NCBI RefSeq assembly: GCF_018138385.1
Contig: NZ_JAGSIE010000029.1
Coordinates: 1 to 47,874, forward strand
Direction of reading: 5' to 3'
Source of the DNA: Allobacillus saliphilus
Lineage (GTDB): Bacteria; Bacillota; Bacilli; Bacillales; Alkalibacillaceae
Length of the DNA: 47,874 nucleotides
Positions within the stretch are counted from its first letter, which is position 1. Each line of letters starts with the position of its first letter. Shown piece after piece: positions 16,864 to 25,633 of this stretch. A model generated the notes under the pieces. The model ran no database searches, was not told the DNA's origin, and saw only the letters and a list, made by a program, of their open reading frames with translations. The position numbers and the translations under genes are program-made.

Positions 16864-18522
16864 GTGGTCAAGAAAACGAAGCTTCGACTCGGGGAATTAC
16901 TCGTTCAAGCTGGGTTGATTTCCGAAGAACAATTGAATGAAGCGCTTGAAAAGAAAGACTCCAGTCAAAAACTCGGAGACTATTTGACTGAGCAAAACTT
17001 AATCACAGATGTTCAAGTTGCTGAATTGTTGGAAGAGCAGCTGGGTTATCCGCATATTCGTTTACACAATTATCCTTTCGATCAGACATTATTGAAGTTG
17101 ATTCCAAAAGAGTATGTCCAGGAAAAAAATATTGTTCCATTGAAGCGTGAAAAAAACAAACTCTTTCTGGCGATTTCCGATCCATTGGATTATTTTACAC
17201 TCAACGATGTCCGGTTAATGACTGGATTTGAAGTCGAGCCTGTGATTGTCGTCAAAGATGAAATACGACAAGCGATTTTAACACTTTATGAACAAGAGGA
17301 TTTCACCGAAGAACTGGAAGAGCAATTTCGAGAAGAAGCGGTTCATGATTTAACGATGGAAGAAGCCAGTTCGCCAATCGTAAAAATTTTGAACCAGCTT
17401 TTCCAGCAAGCCGTTGTCCAAAAGGCGAGTGATATTCATATTGATCCCCAAGAAATGAAAGTGCTCATCCGGCTTCGTATTGATGGAGCGTTAAGGACAG
17501 AGCAAACATTTTCTAAAGGTGTACAAGCGTCGATGATCACTCGGGTGAAAATTTTGGCTGGGCTTGATATCACTGAACAAAAGATCCCACAAGACGGACG
17601 GATCAAAATGAAGATTGAAGGAAGAAAGGTCGACTTTCGTGTCAGTACTTTACCAACCATTTTTGGTGAAAAAGTCGTTATTCGGGTGCTTGATACCGCA
17701 GCTACTTCAAACAATTTGGAAGAACTCGGCTTCTCTGAAAAAAATTACGAGAAGTTCATCAAGATGATTGAAGAACCTTTTGGCATTGTGCTATTGACTG
17801 GACCAACCGGCTCTGGAAAAACATCAACCATGTATGCCGCACTAACTCGGTTAAACGATGAATCGATCAACATCATCACTGTCGAGGACCCGGTAGAGTA
17901 TCAATTGGATGGCATTAATCAAATTCAAGTCAATCCGAAAGTTGATCTAACGTTTGCGAATGGTTTGCGGGCGATCCTCCGACAAGATCCGGATATTATC
18001 ATGCTCGGTGAAATTCGTGACCAAGAAACGGCAAACATGGCAGTTCGAGCGTCAATTACAGGACACTTAGTCCTTAGTACGCTTCATACAAATGATTCGA
18101 TTGGAGCGATCGACCGATTGAAAAACATCGGTGTCGAGCAATTTTTGATTGGATCTTCCATAAATGGTGTCGTTGCACAGCGTTTAGTACGAACCGTTTG
18201 CCGGGAATGCGTTCGAGTCGTTGAGCCAACTGTTCGCGAAAAAGCCATTTTTAACCGATACAACATAGAAATCGATTCAATTAAACGAGGTGCCGGCTGC
18301 CCATCATGTAACCAGACAGGCTATCGAGGAAGAACAGCGATCCATGAAGTGTTATACATTGATGACGAGATCCGTGAAGCGATTTTAAATGAAAAAACAT
18401 CCGTTGAAATTGAACAATTAGCGAGAGAGAAAGGGTTTACCTATTTGTTCGAGGATGGCTTGCATAAAGTAAAACAAGGACTTACGACGACCGAGGAAGT
18501 CTTCCGAGTCGCTCAAGAATAA
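16864..18522 (+). CDS. pilB: Type IV pilus assembly ATPase PilB
   Basis: A hexameric cytoplasmic ATPase of 552 residues that powers pilus extension. The N-terminal third is the MshEN/GspE-N domain (starts KLRLGELLVQAGLISEEQL). Walker A is GPTGSGKT at 313-320, the Walker B-like box is LGEIRD around 381-386, and an Asp box with LHTND follows. A zinc site is formed by Cys446, Cys449, Cys479 and Cys482, typical of PilB/GspE and absent from PilT. It begins with GTG at 16864 after AAGGGG. pilC follows 15 bp later. Confidence 0.94.
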   Translation: MVKKTKLRLGELLVQAGLISEEQLNEALEKKDSSQKLGDYLTEQNLITDVQVAELLEEQLGYPHIRLHNYPFDQTLLKLIPKEYVQEKNIVPLKREKNKLFLAISDPLDYFTLNDVRLMTGFEVEPVIVVKDEIRQAILTLYEQEDFTEELEEQFREEAVHDLTMEEASSPIVKILNQLFQQAVVQKASDIHIDPQEMKVLIRLRIDGALRTEQTFSKGVQASMITRVKILAGLDITEQKIPQDGRIKMKIEGRKVDFRVSTLPTIFGEKVVIRVLDTAATSNNLEELGFSEKNYEKFIKMIEEPFGIVLLTGPTGSGKTSTMYAALTRLNDESINIITVEDPVEYQLDGINQIQVNPKVDLTFANGLRAILRQDPDIIMLGEIRDQETANMAVRASITGHLVLSTLHTNDSIGAIDRLKNIGVEQFLIGSSINGVVAQRLVRTVCRECVRVVEPTVREKAIFNRYNIEIDSIKRGAGCPSCNQTGYRGRTAIHEVLYIDDEIREAILNEKTSVEIEQLAREKGFTYLFEDGLHKVKQGLTTTEEVFRVAQE

Positions 18523-18537
18523 TTGGGGGAATCGATC

Positions 18538-19746
18538 ATGGCATCGTTCCGGTACACCGTATTTGATATCGAAGGAAACGTTGAAAAGGGGAAGCTTGAA
18601 GCCTACAACAAACAACAAGCACAAAAAATGTTGAAGGATCAAGGCTATAAAATTGAAGCCCTTCATGAAATGAAAGAAACGATCTGGAATAAAGATATTC
18701 ATTTCGGAAAAATCGTCAAACCACGTGAATTCGTTGTTTTTCTAAGGCAATTCCAAGCGTTATTGAAAGCGGGATTGACCATTGTAGAAGGCATTCATTT
18801 ATTGAGAGAACAAACGAAAAATAAATATTTTCACAAAGCGCTGTATTATATCGAAATCGATTTGCGCCAAGGAAAGTCATTGACGCAAGCGATGGCAAAC
18901 CACCCGAAGATTTTCTCGGAATTTTTCCGCAATATGATCCGTAGTGGGGAAGAGAGTGGCTCGCTCGAACCGACACTCAGTGCATTGGCCGATTACTATC
19001 ACAAACACCACCAGACGAGTCAAAAAATGAAATCTACCTTTGCCTATCCAGCCACCGTACTCATCGTCGCCATTGCCGTCGTTGTCTTCCTGTTAATCTA
19101 TGTCGTTCCACAATTTGTCGCGATGTTCAATTCCTACGAAGCCGAGTTACCGGGTGTGACACAATTTGTACTTGGAGCGAGTGATTTTGTCGGCAACTTT
19201 TGGTGGTTGCTTTTACTAGTAACAGTTGGTATTATTTCCTTGGTCTATTACTTATTTCAACAAGAACAAACAGGAATGAAGATGGAAAAGTTCTTATTAA
19301 AGCTGCCAGTGATTGGAAGTATATTGGTGAAATCAAATCTAGCAGCCATTGCCCGCTCAATGAGTTCTTTACTCGGAAATTCTGTACCAATCATCCAAGC
19401 AATGGAGTTGACCGAAAACACGACGAGCAACCGTATTTTCAAACAAGCCCTTGTACGAACGAGACATTCATTGATCCAAGGCGGTTCTTTTGCCGAACCA
19501 CTTAAACAACATTGGGCATTCCCATATATGTTCACCGAAATGATTGCCGTCGGTGAGCGAACCGGTTCATTGCCGGAAATGTTAAAGCAAGTCGCAAGCT
19601 TTTATGAAGAAGATTTGGAAACAGCCAACGAGCAACTGAAATCATTATTGGAACCATTATTGATTATCACATTATCCGTGGTCGTTGGAACGATTATATT
19701 ATCGATTATCATGCCGATGTTTGAGCTGTTTAATCAAATTAATTAA
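18538..19746 (+). CDS. pilC: Type IV pilus inner-membrane platform protein PilC
   Basis: A 402-residue polytopic protein with two T2SSF repeats, about 65-190 and 270-390, and three hydrophobic segments (about 170-195, 218-240, 370-395). It links the ATPase to the pilin as the assembly platform. Family marks are FLRQFQALLKAGLTIVEGI and GERTGSLPEML. The ATG at 18538 follows GGGGGA; the in-frame TTG at 18523 lies inside that site. It is transcribed with pilB. Confidence 0.93.
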   Translation: MASFRYTVFDIEGNVEKGKLEAYNKQQAQKMLKDQGYKIEALHEMKETIWNKDIHFGKIVKPREFVVFLRQFQALLKAGLTIVEGIHLLREQTKNKYFHKALYYIEIDLRQGKSLTQAMANHPKIFSEFFRNMIRSGEESGSLEPTLSALADYYHKHHQTSQKMKSTFAYPATVLIVAIAVVVFLLIYVVPQFVAMFNSYEAELPGVTQFVLGASDFVGNFWWLLLLVTVGIISLVYYLFQQEQTGMKMEKFLLKLPVIGSILVKSNLAAIARSMSSLLGNSVPIIQAMELTENTTSNRIFKQALVRTRHSLIQGGSFAEPLKQHWAFPYMFTEMIAVGERTGSLPEMLKQVASFYEEDLETANEQLKSLLEPLLIITLSVVVGTIILSIIMPMFELFNQIN

Positions 19747-19759
19747 CTAAGTTTTCATC

Positions 19760-19795
19760 ACATCGATAACTACCGCGCTATAACCTTATCGATGT
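19760..19795 (+). terminator. Strong hairpin between pilC and pilA
   Basis: Perfect 10-bp arms ACATCGATAA and TTATCGATGT with a 16-nt loop, 36 bp before the pilA start codon. There is no T tract, so it may be an mRNA-processing or stability element raising pilA levels rather than a true terminator. Confidence 0.5.
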
Positions 19796-19831
19796 TTGAA
19801 TATAATTAAATTATTTAAGGGAGAGGATTTC

Positions 19832-20266
19832 ATGCAAGCTATTTTAAGAAAGCGCGTCAGCAATTCAAAAGGGGTCACACTTCTTGAATTACTAGCCGTA
19901 CTCGTTATTTTGGGGATTATCGCGTTGATCGCTGTGCCGGCGATTGCAGGGGTGATTGATGATTCGAGAGCTAATAGTGTTAAGGCTTCAGCGATTAATA
20001 TGATTAACGCTGCAGAATTGTATGCAACAACAAATACCGTAGATATTTCAGAGGTCGAATATGGTGATATAAAAGACAAATATGTAAAAGACAGAAGTGG
20101 GTTTACATGGTCTTCACAAGATTCAGACAAACCATTTGTTGACACAGGAACGGGGATAGCAATTTCTGGTATTGGTGAAATTGAAAATGTTAGTGTGAAC
20201 TTTACTGAAGCAACGATAAATGATATTAACGATAACTCAGACAATGTAACAGTAACTATTAAATAA
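19832..20266 (+). CDS. pilA: Major type IV prepilin PilA
   Basis: A 144-residue prepilin and the likely main pilus subunit. The leader ends KG at residues 13-14, and the mature protein begins VTLLELLAVLVILGIIALIAVPAI with Glu at +5. The soluble domain of about 100 residues is acidic and lacks cysteine, so no D-region disulfide. The ATG at 19832 follows AAGGGAGAGG, the strongest ribosome binding site in the locus. It is bracketed by hairpins at 19760 and 20448, consistent with separate high-level expression. Confidence 0.9.
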   Translation: MQAILRKRVSNSKGVTLLELLAVLVILGIIALIAVPAIAGVIDDSRANSVKASAINMINAAELYATTNTVDISEVEYGDIKDKYVKDRSGFTWSSQDSDKPFVDTGTGIAISGIGEIENVSVNFTEATINDINDNSDNVTVTIK

Positions 20267-20320
20267 GAACACAAAATAATAAGTGACATGAGTGAAAGTA
20301 AATACATTGATTAGCGTAGC

Positions 20321-20429
20321 CAAAATACGTAGACTCCTGCAGGAACAGCACGAGCTGAAAATCACCTAAAACGAACGAAAGTGAGTTTTTGGAAGTTGAA
20401 GCCGTGCCTGCGGAAAGCGGAGTGTTTTG
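20321..20429. repeat. Dispersed palindromic intergenic element
   Basis: An approximately 110-bp imperfect palindrome: CAAAA (20321) and ACTCC (20333) pair with GGAGT (20419) and TTTTG (20425), with GCACG/CGTGC and AAAAC/GTTTT further inside. The phrases GTAGACTCCTGC, CAGCACGAGCTGAA and GGAAAGCGGAGT are ones I recall as common intergenic repeats in Bacillus-related genomes. It looks like a REP/MITE-type element inserted between pilA and pilD. Confidence 0.65.
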
Positions 20430-20447
20430 ACGAAGCGGTAGAGTGAG

Positions 20448-20487
20448 ACCCGTACAAGCATTAAACTTTCTTAATCCTTGTACGGGT
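20448..20487 (+). terminator. Hairpin downstream of pilA
   Basis: Perfect 11-bp arms ACCCGTACAAG (20448-20458) and CTTGTACGGGT (20477-20487). It lacks a clean T run, so it may protect the pilA 3' end rather than terminate strongly. Confidence 0.55.
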
Positions 20488-20556
20488 GTTATACAATGTT
20501 AAAAACTTATGCCCCTTCCCAGTCTTTTTTATTAACCTAGTCAGGAATGATGGCTT

Positions 20557-21315
20557 TTGATCATAGGCATTTATCTTTACATAGCAGTCCTAGGGTTAAT
20601 CTTGGGATCTTTTTATAATGTGGTCGGTTTGCGCATACCAAATCGGGAGTCAATCGTACGCCCGCCATCGCATTGTCCGAATTGTCAGCACCGATTAACA
20701 CCACTTGAACTCATCCCGGTTTTTTCGTATATCGCACTTGGTGGAAAGTGCCGAAACTGTCGGTCGAAAATTTCACCGATTTACCCATTTTTTGAAGCGT
20801 TGACAGCGGCATTATTTGTATTTGTCTTTTATCATGTAGGATTTGATTGGAATCTATTAATCGCTTGGAGTTTAATCAGTTTATTAATCATCATTTCAAT
20901 CTCTGACATACATACACAATTAATTCCCGATCGAGTGCTCATTTTTTTCTTTTTGTTAATTGGTGTATCACGCATACTCATTCCAACCGATCCTTGGTAT
21001 GATGCCTACCTTGGTGCAGTGGTAGGGTTCTTATTATTACTTATTCTTGCAGTCATCAGTCGTGGTGGCATGGGTGGCGGCGACATTAAGTTATATGCGG
21101 TCCTTGGTCTCGCGCTCGGTTATCAAAATACGATTCTATCTTTACTATTGGCCGCATTTCTCGGTACGATCGTTGGCTTGATATTAATGCTACTTGGGAA
21201 GATCAAGCGAGGAATACCTTTTGCGTTTGGTCCGTTTATTGCACTCGGTGCCTTATTGGCCTATTTTTATGGCGATTCGATGATTGAGTGGTATGTTACA
21301 ACATTCTTCTACTAA
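20557..21315 (+). CDS. pilD: Prepilin peptidase PilD
   Basis: A 252-residue membrane aspartyl protease and N-methyltransferase of family A24 that cleaves and methylates the prepilins encoded here. The zinc site has Cys40, Cys43, Cys65 and Cys68. Catalytic aspartates are Asp117 (SISDIHTQ) and Asp176 (GGGDIKL). Full length for bifunctional PilD, since the N-terminal methylase domain is present. The start is a TTG at 20557 after a modest CAGGA site; a nearby ATG at 20547 is out of frame. Confidence 0.92.
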   Translation: MIIGIYLYIAVLGLILGSFYNVVGLRIPNRESIVRPPSHCPNCQHRLTPLELIPVFSYIALGGKCRNCRSKISPIYPFFEALTAALFVFVFYHVGFDWNLLIAWSLISLLIIISISDIHTQLIPDRVLIFFFLLIGVSRILIPTDPWYDAYLGAVVGFLLLLILAVISRGGMGGGDIKLYAVLGLALGYQNTILSLLLAAFLGTIVGLILMLLGKIKRGIPFAFGPFIALGALLAYFYGDSMIEWYVTTFFY

Positions 21316-21326
21316 AAGGTGAAAAC

Positions 21327-22304
21327 ATGAAAAACAATCTATTCATCAACTTGGAAATTAAAGACTATGTGATTCGATTCGTTGAATGGAATGCAGAAAC
21401 AAGAACCATCGTGAAATTCGGCGAGCATTATATTTCGCGTGGAATTATTTCGAATGGAATGATTGAAGACCGAGATGAGTTTTTAAAAATTATTCGCATG
21501 CTGGCCAAAAAATGGCGCTTGAAACGTAAACAGATCAGAATGACGATGCCTGATGCAGCGGTTATTATTCGAAAACAGTCTATTCCTTCGACGGTTGCTG
21601 AGGATGAAATTCAGCAATACGTAACCTTTGCGTTAGGCGAGTCGATTCATTTGCCGTTTGACCAACCGGTGATTGAAATTCTTTCTTTAGGGACAAACAA
21701 TGAAGAAGACACCACGGATGAAAAGGAAATTGTCATGATTTCAACAGATGAAGAACTTGTCCATGACTATTCTACTTGTTTTCAAGAGGTAGGTTTAAAG
21801 CTTGTTTCGATCGATATTTCACCGTTGAATTATTATCGTCTTTTCGAGGAACAGCAACTTCTTGAATCGTCGGATGAGTTATTGTTAATCCAATACCATG
21901 TAGAAAATGTCGTTTTCGCTGCAATAGAAGATGGGAATCCAATTTTTATCCAACAGTTTTCGTTATTCGATGATACGACGGATCCACAAAGTTATGGACC
22001 AACATTGCATAAAGAGGATTTTAGCCGCCAAGAGGTAATGGAACAATTCAGTGAAATCAACACGGAGATTGAACGAATTCAACGTTTCTTTCAATATTCC
22101 ATGAACGATGGGAATAAGCAATTTACGAAATTGGCATTGGTTGGTGACACACCGTTTTTAGACGAGATTCGCAGTCAATTAGAAGAGCTCTATGAGATCC
22201 CGGTGATTGAATTGGATGTAGACCATTTTTCCGGACCAAAGGGTTTGAAGGTCGAACAGCGTTTTCATCAGGCACTAGGGCTAGCAATGAGAGCAGGGAT
22301 ATAG
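21327..22304 (+). CDS. pilM: Type IV pilus alignment protein PilM
   Basis: An actin-like cytosolic protein of 325 residues that binds the N-terminus of PilN. The opening NLFINLEIKDYVIRFVEW is a phosphate-binding strand pair in place of the usual DIG motif, and the domain runs to the end. Start is the ATG at 21327 after AAAAGGTGA, 11 bp past pilD. pilN begins immediately after its stop codon, so the three genes are coupled. Confidence 0.85.
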   Translation: MKNNLFINLEIKDYVIRFVEWNAETRTIVKFGEHYISRGIISNGMIEDRDEFLKIIRMLAKKWRLKRKQIRMTMPDAAVIIRKQSIPSTVAEDEIQQYVTFALGESIHLPFDQPVIEILSLGTNNEEDTTDEKEIVMISTDEELVHDYSTCFQEVGLKLVSIDISPLNYYRLFEEQQLLESSDELLLIQYHVENVVFAAIEDGNPIFIQQFSLFDDTTDPQSYGPTLHKEDFSRQEVMEQFSEINTEIERIQRFFQYSMNDGNKQFTKLALVGDTPFLDEIRSQLEELYEIPVIELDVDHFSGPKGLKVEQRFHQALGLAMRAGI

Positions 22305-22838
22305 ATGGCAGCCGAAATTAATCTATTACGTAAAAAAGAACCGAAAAATCAAGGATCTTTTCTCGTTGGTGCGTTATTGACGATAACGACTGTATTAGCG
22401 GTTGCCATCTGTTTTTTACTCGCCTGGCAACAAGGAAGTGAAATAAGCTCAGTCGAAAACCGTATTCAGCAACAGGAGCAACTTAACCATGCTTTGATGG
22501 AACAAGTTGAAGGACCGGTGAATGATAGCGAACTTCAGCAACGGAAAAACTATATCGATCAAGTTTTGCCGTTACATCCGAAGGTTAGCTCATCCATTCA
22601 GGAAATTTCCAATCAATTGCCAAGTTCAGGAGCGATTGAACAGTTTACGTACATTGAGAACTCTATTGAAGTCTCAGTAAACGTACGTACGAGCCATCAA
22701 GCGACACAATACTTGAATCAATTGAGAGCGGTTCAAGGCGTGAATGATGTGTTACTACACTCCATTTTGGCAATCCCAGAAGAAGATCATTACTCCGCGA
22801 TTTATACGATGCAAATTGAAGCAGGTGAATCGTCATGA
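22305..22838 (+). CDS. pilN: Type IV pilus protein PilN
   Basis: A 177-residue bitopic membrane protein. The cytoplasmic N-terminus starts AAEINLLRKKEPK; INLLP-like sequences of this sort bind PilM. A single transmembrane helix covers about residues 20-42, followed by a coiled-coil segment and a ferredoxin-like domain. It forms a heterodimer with PilO. The ATG directly abuts the pilM stop. Confidence 0.84.
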   Translation: MAAEINLLRKKEPKNQGSFLVGALLTITTVLAVAICFLLAWQQGSEISSVENRIQQQEQLNHALMEQVEGPVNDSELQQRKNYIDQVLPLHPKVSSSIQEISNQLPSSGAIEQFTYIENSIEVSVNVRTSHQATQYLNQLRAVQGVNDVLLHSILAIPEEDHYSAIYTMQIEAGESS

Positions 22839-23404
22839 AAATAAAGCTTCAGCCAAGTCAAATCAAAATCATTCTCATTTGGATGGCCCTACTCATTGTA
22901 GGTGGGACGGCATTTTACTTTTTTTATTATAGTAGTCAAGCGGACGAATTAAACCGTGCGAATGAAAAACTGAAGATTGAAGAACAGCGAGAAGAAGCGC
23001 TTAAGCAAGCAAAGAATAAGCAAGAAGATATGGAAGCAATTACGATTGATGATTTACTCGTTCAATTGCCAGAGGGATTGAATGAAAAAGGATTTGTACA
23101 AACGGTCGAACGCGCAGCAAACGGGGAGCGTCTTTCAATTGAAGAGTACCTTTTTGAAGAACCAGCAGCCGTATCCGAAGATCAAGAAATCATCCAGCAG
23201 ACCGTGACATTGAATGGACAAGCCAATTCGATACGTGCCATTGAACGATTCATTCAACAATTGGAATCCGAAGAACGAATCATTCAAGTAAGCCGATTGA
23301 CTTATCAAGAGCAGGACGCTGAAGAAATTAGCTTCCAGGCTGGCGTCATCATCTATGGAACAGGTGAACTCGTGAATGGGGAAGAGGGACAAGAAGAAAG
23401 CTGA
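22835..23404 (+). CDS. pilO: Type IV pilus protein PilO
   Basis: A 189-residue bitopic protein: transmembrane helix at about 10-30, a strongly charged coiled coil (30-65) and a C-terminal domain. Sequence identity in this family is low, and the call rests on topology and on position after pilM and pilN. It overlaps pilN by four bases (ATGA). It is the last gene of the rightward operon, and the terminator hairpin starts inside its final codons. Confidence 0.78.
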   Translation: MKIKLQPSQIKIILIWMALLIVGGTAFYFFYYSSQADELNRANEKLKIEEQREEALKQAKNKQEDMEAITIDDLLVQLPEGLNEKGFVQTVERAANGERLSIEEYLFEEPAAVSEDQEIIQQTVTLNGQANSIRAIERFIQQLESEERIIQVSRLTYQEQDAEEISFQAGVIIYGTGELVNGEEGQEES

Positions 23405-23441
23405 GCAGTCGATTATGGTAATCGATTTCTCAGCTTTTTTT
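23398..23441 (+). terminator. Intrinsic terminator of the pilus operon
   Basis: AAGCTGAG (23398) pairs with CTCAGCTT (23429) and an inner stem CGATT/AATCG continues it, followed by seven T. The upstream arm includes the pilO stop region. Confidence 0.92.
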
Positions 23442-23521
23442 GTGCTTCTAAACTTTGGTGAAGATATGATCTCACGTAGACGCCAATAACGACGAGTGGA
23501 GTTATCCTGAACCTTGTTGAA

Positions 23522-23668
23522 CTTCAGTGTTTATATAGTAAGCTTCAGCATTAAATTCGATTTCTTCAGTGTTAATAGAGCAAGCTTCAGTGTTAAATCG
23601 GTTTTCTTCAGTGTTAATGGATCAAGCTTCAGTGTTAAATTCGGTTTCTTCAGTGTTAATTTCAAAAA
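23522..23668. repeat. 21-bp tandem repeat array (array 4, seven units)
   Basis: Seven uninterrupted 21-bp units with the core CTTCAGTGTTAA followed by nine variable bases that alternate between an ATTCGATTT-like and a TAGAGCAAG-like tail. It ends 9 bp before the stop codon of the leftward ABC permease. The same core is used by array 8 at 41473. Confidence 0.93.
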
Positions 23669-23677
23669 GCCGTTCTT

Positions 23678-24451
23678 TTAATCAATTGCTCGATTTCGTA
23701 AAGATACGATGGCGAATAGTATACAGGCCAAACTAAGCAATAATGCAACGATTGCACTGAACCAGATTTCGATATCCAAATCGCCTGTGTGCAAGTAGAT
23801 GGAAATATATTCCGTTATTTTAGCCGGGCTCCACCCAAGTACGTGGCCAAAAATGTTCGTCATGACTGTCAAAATGATGACTGTAATGATCGATAAGAAA
23901 GCAATCAATCCGGGTGATTTGAACCAAGTATTATAAAGAATGACGATAGCGATGACCAAGGTTAACCAGCATGCATAAAACAAAGCAGCAATGAACATTT
24001 GGCTAAGCGCTAATTCTCCGAAAAGAAGATTCGTATAATACCAGCTTGCGAGTAGACCGAGTAAAAGCGAAACCATCATAAGTAACCAGTAGGAGAAGAA
24101 CTTTCCTGTGACATAATTCGTATACTTTACTGGCTTGGCGAGGATCAGTTCATATACGCCGCTTTTGATTTCACCGGAAATGGTCCCCATCGAAATGACG
24201 GTCAGTATTAAAATTCCTATCATATTTAGCTGGGAAAAACTCATCAACATCGCTTCGGACGGACTTGGCATTGGTATGTCGATGACGGTGCCATCCGGTA
24301 GTCCACCGGCAGATTCGATGATGATTGGCATATAATAAGTAGAAATAAGATCCATAATAGAGATAAGGATAAACACAATCGGCACCCAGAGCCACTTGAA
24401 ATTTCGCCAGTTTTCGGTGAGTTCTTTTTTCAGAATGACGGTCCATTGCAT
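23678..24451 (-). CDS. yxlG: ABC-2 type permease (YxlG-like)
   Basis: A 257-residue membrane subunit with six transmembrane helices. The segment SMGTISGEIKSGVYELILAKPVKY is the amphipathic coupling region typical of ABC-2 permeases such as NosY. It should pair with the ATPase encoded just upstream; their stop and start codons overlap. Order and sizes match yxlE-yxlF-yxlG of the B. subtilis sigY operon, but the sigma and anti-sigma genes are absent here. Substrate unknown. Confidence 0.72.
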   Translation of the reverse strand: MQWTVILKKELTENWRNFKWLWVPIVFILISIMDLISTYYMPIIIESAGGLPDGTVIDIPMPSPSEAMLMSFSQLNMIGILILTVISMGTISGEIKSGVYELILAKPVKYTNYVTGKFFSYWLLMMVSLLLGLLASWYYTNLLFGELALSQMFIAALFYACWLTLVIAIVILYNTWFKSPGLIAFLSIITVIILTVMTNIFGHVLGWSPAKITEYISIYLHTGDLDIEIWFSAIVALLLSLACILFAIVSLRNRAID

Positions 24452-25359
24452 TATTTATTCACCGCCTTCATAAAGATATCTTCCAATGTCCCTGAAGTAA
24501 TCTCAAACAATGAAAGTTCCCAACCCTCTTCTTGAACACGACTGAAAATCGTATCTCGAGCAGCATTTAAATCATGTACTGAAACATCAAAAGTCCCGTT
24601 TTGCTCAGTCACTTGGTACACGGAATCAATTTCTTTTAATTTTTCATGAATGAACTTAGGTTCTTTTTCAAAGGCAAGACGGATTGTAACTGTCTGTTGC
24701 ATGCCACGAATCTCTGAAATCGGTCCTTGTTCGATTAATTTTCCATCATTCATAAGAAGAATCTCTTCGCTCACTTCTTCAGCATCATTTAAAATATGAG
24801 TGGAAAATAAAACAGTTGCATCTTTTTTCAATTCACGGATTAGATTCAAAACTTCTCTTCGGCCAATCGGGTCAAGGGACGAAACCGGTTCATCAAGCAT
24901 GATTAGTTTTGGTTGATGGATCAATGCTTGAGCAATCCCGAGTCGCTGCTTCATTCCCCCAGAATATTTTCCGATTCGTTTTTTGCCAGCATCTGTTAAG
25001 TGTACTAGCTGCAAAAGTTTCTCTGACCTGTCAGAGACTTCATGTTTAGTCAAACCAGCAAGTTGACCAGCATAGTGTAAAAATTCCTCACCGGAAATCC
25101 ACGGATAAAAGCTTGGATGTTGTGGTAAATAACCGACATATTTACGGAAATCCTTTGAAAGCGTATCTTCATTAAATGAAATTGTACCACTGGTCGGTTG
25201 AATGAACCCGGCTAACATACGCAATGTCGTTGTTTTTCCAGCACCGTTCGGTCCAAGCAATGCGACACACTTACCCGGATGAAGATCAAAACTAACATGG
25301 TCCACGACATTGTGCTTCGAATACGTTTTCGTTAAATCTTTCACTGAGACTAATTCCAT
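24451..25359 (-). CDS. yxlF: ABC transporter ATPase (YxlF-like)
   Basis: A 302-residue nucleotide-binding subunit of an ABC exporter. Walker A is GPNGAGKT at 36-43, the signature is YSGGMKQR near 134, and Walker B is LIMLDEP near 154, followed by an intact D-loop and H-loop (STHILND). The C-terminal 90 residues are the DUF4162-like tail common in this group. It lies 3 bp downstream of the small YxlE-like gene. Confidence 0.82.
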   Translation of the reverse strand: MELVSVKDLTKTYSKHNVVDHVSFDLHPGKCVALLGPNGAGKTTTLRMLAGFIQPTSGTISFNEDTLSKDFRKYVGYLPQHPSFYPWISGEEFLHYAGQLAGLTKHEVSDRSEKLLQLVHLTDAGKKRIGKYSGGMKQRLGIAQALIHQPKLIMLDEPVSSLDPIGRREVLNLIRELKKDATVLFSTHILNDAEEVSEEILLMNDGKLIEQGPISEIRGMQQTVTIRLAFEKEPKFIHEKLKEIDSVYQVTEQNGTFDVSVHDLNAARDTIFSRVQEEGWELSLFEITSGTLEDIFMKAVNK

Positions 25360-25362
25360 TTT

Positions 25363-25566
25363 TTATCTCCTCTTTCCAGCGATAAAATAAACGATTGGAC
25401 CGACAATATTAATGAAAATAATGACGAGAGCCCAAACCCACTTCGGTCCTTTCGGCTCATCATTTTTAGCCAAATCAATTAACGCAATGACCATTAAAAT
25501 TAATTGCAGTATAAATAACGGTGCAAGAATTGCTAAATTCTCTTGAATAATTTTTAACCCTTCCAT
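25363..25566 (-). CDS. yxlE: Small membrane protein with PLDc_N domain (YxlE-like)
   Basis: A 67-residue protein with two transmembrane helices and the PLDc_N pattern ending NIVGPIVYFIAGKRR. The same type of protein precedes the ABC genes in yxlEFG, where YxlE is reported as a negative regulator of SigY. I prefer the ATG at 25566, 5 nt after GGGAG; an ATG at 25578 directly abuts its purine tract. Array 5 lies immediately upstream. Confidence 0.7.
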   Translation of the reverse strand: MEGLKIIQENLAILAPLFILQLILMVIALIDLAKNDEPKGPKWVWALVIIFINIVGPIVYFIAGKRR

Positions 25567-25633
25567 TTGATCTCCCATCCTTTTGCTGATAGATTCTATA
25601 ATTCTCTAAACTGCATGGCTTGGTGAGTGAAAA

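Noticed and set aside
19786-20307. 173-codon frame antisense to pilA
   Set aside because: pilA has a textbook prepilin signal and a strong ribosome binding site; the antisense frame has neither start signal nor recognisable domain.
14554-23404. Competence (ComG) pseudopilus operon
   Set aside because: The presence of PilM, PilN, PilO, an in-locus prepilin peptidase and a two-operon layout does not fit comGA-comGG.
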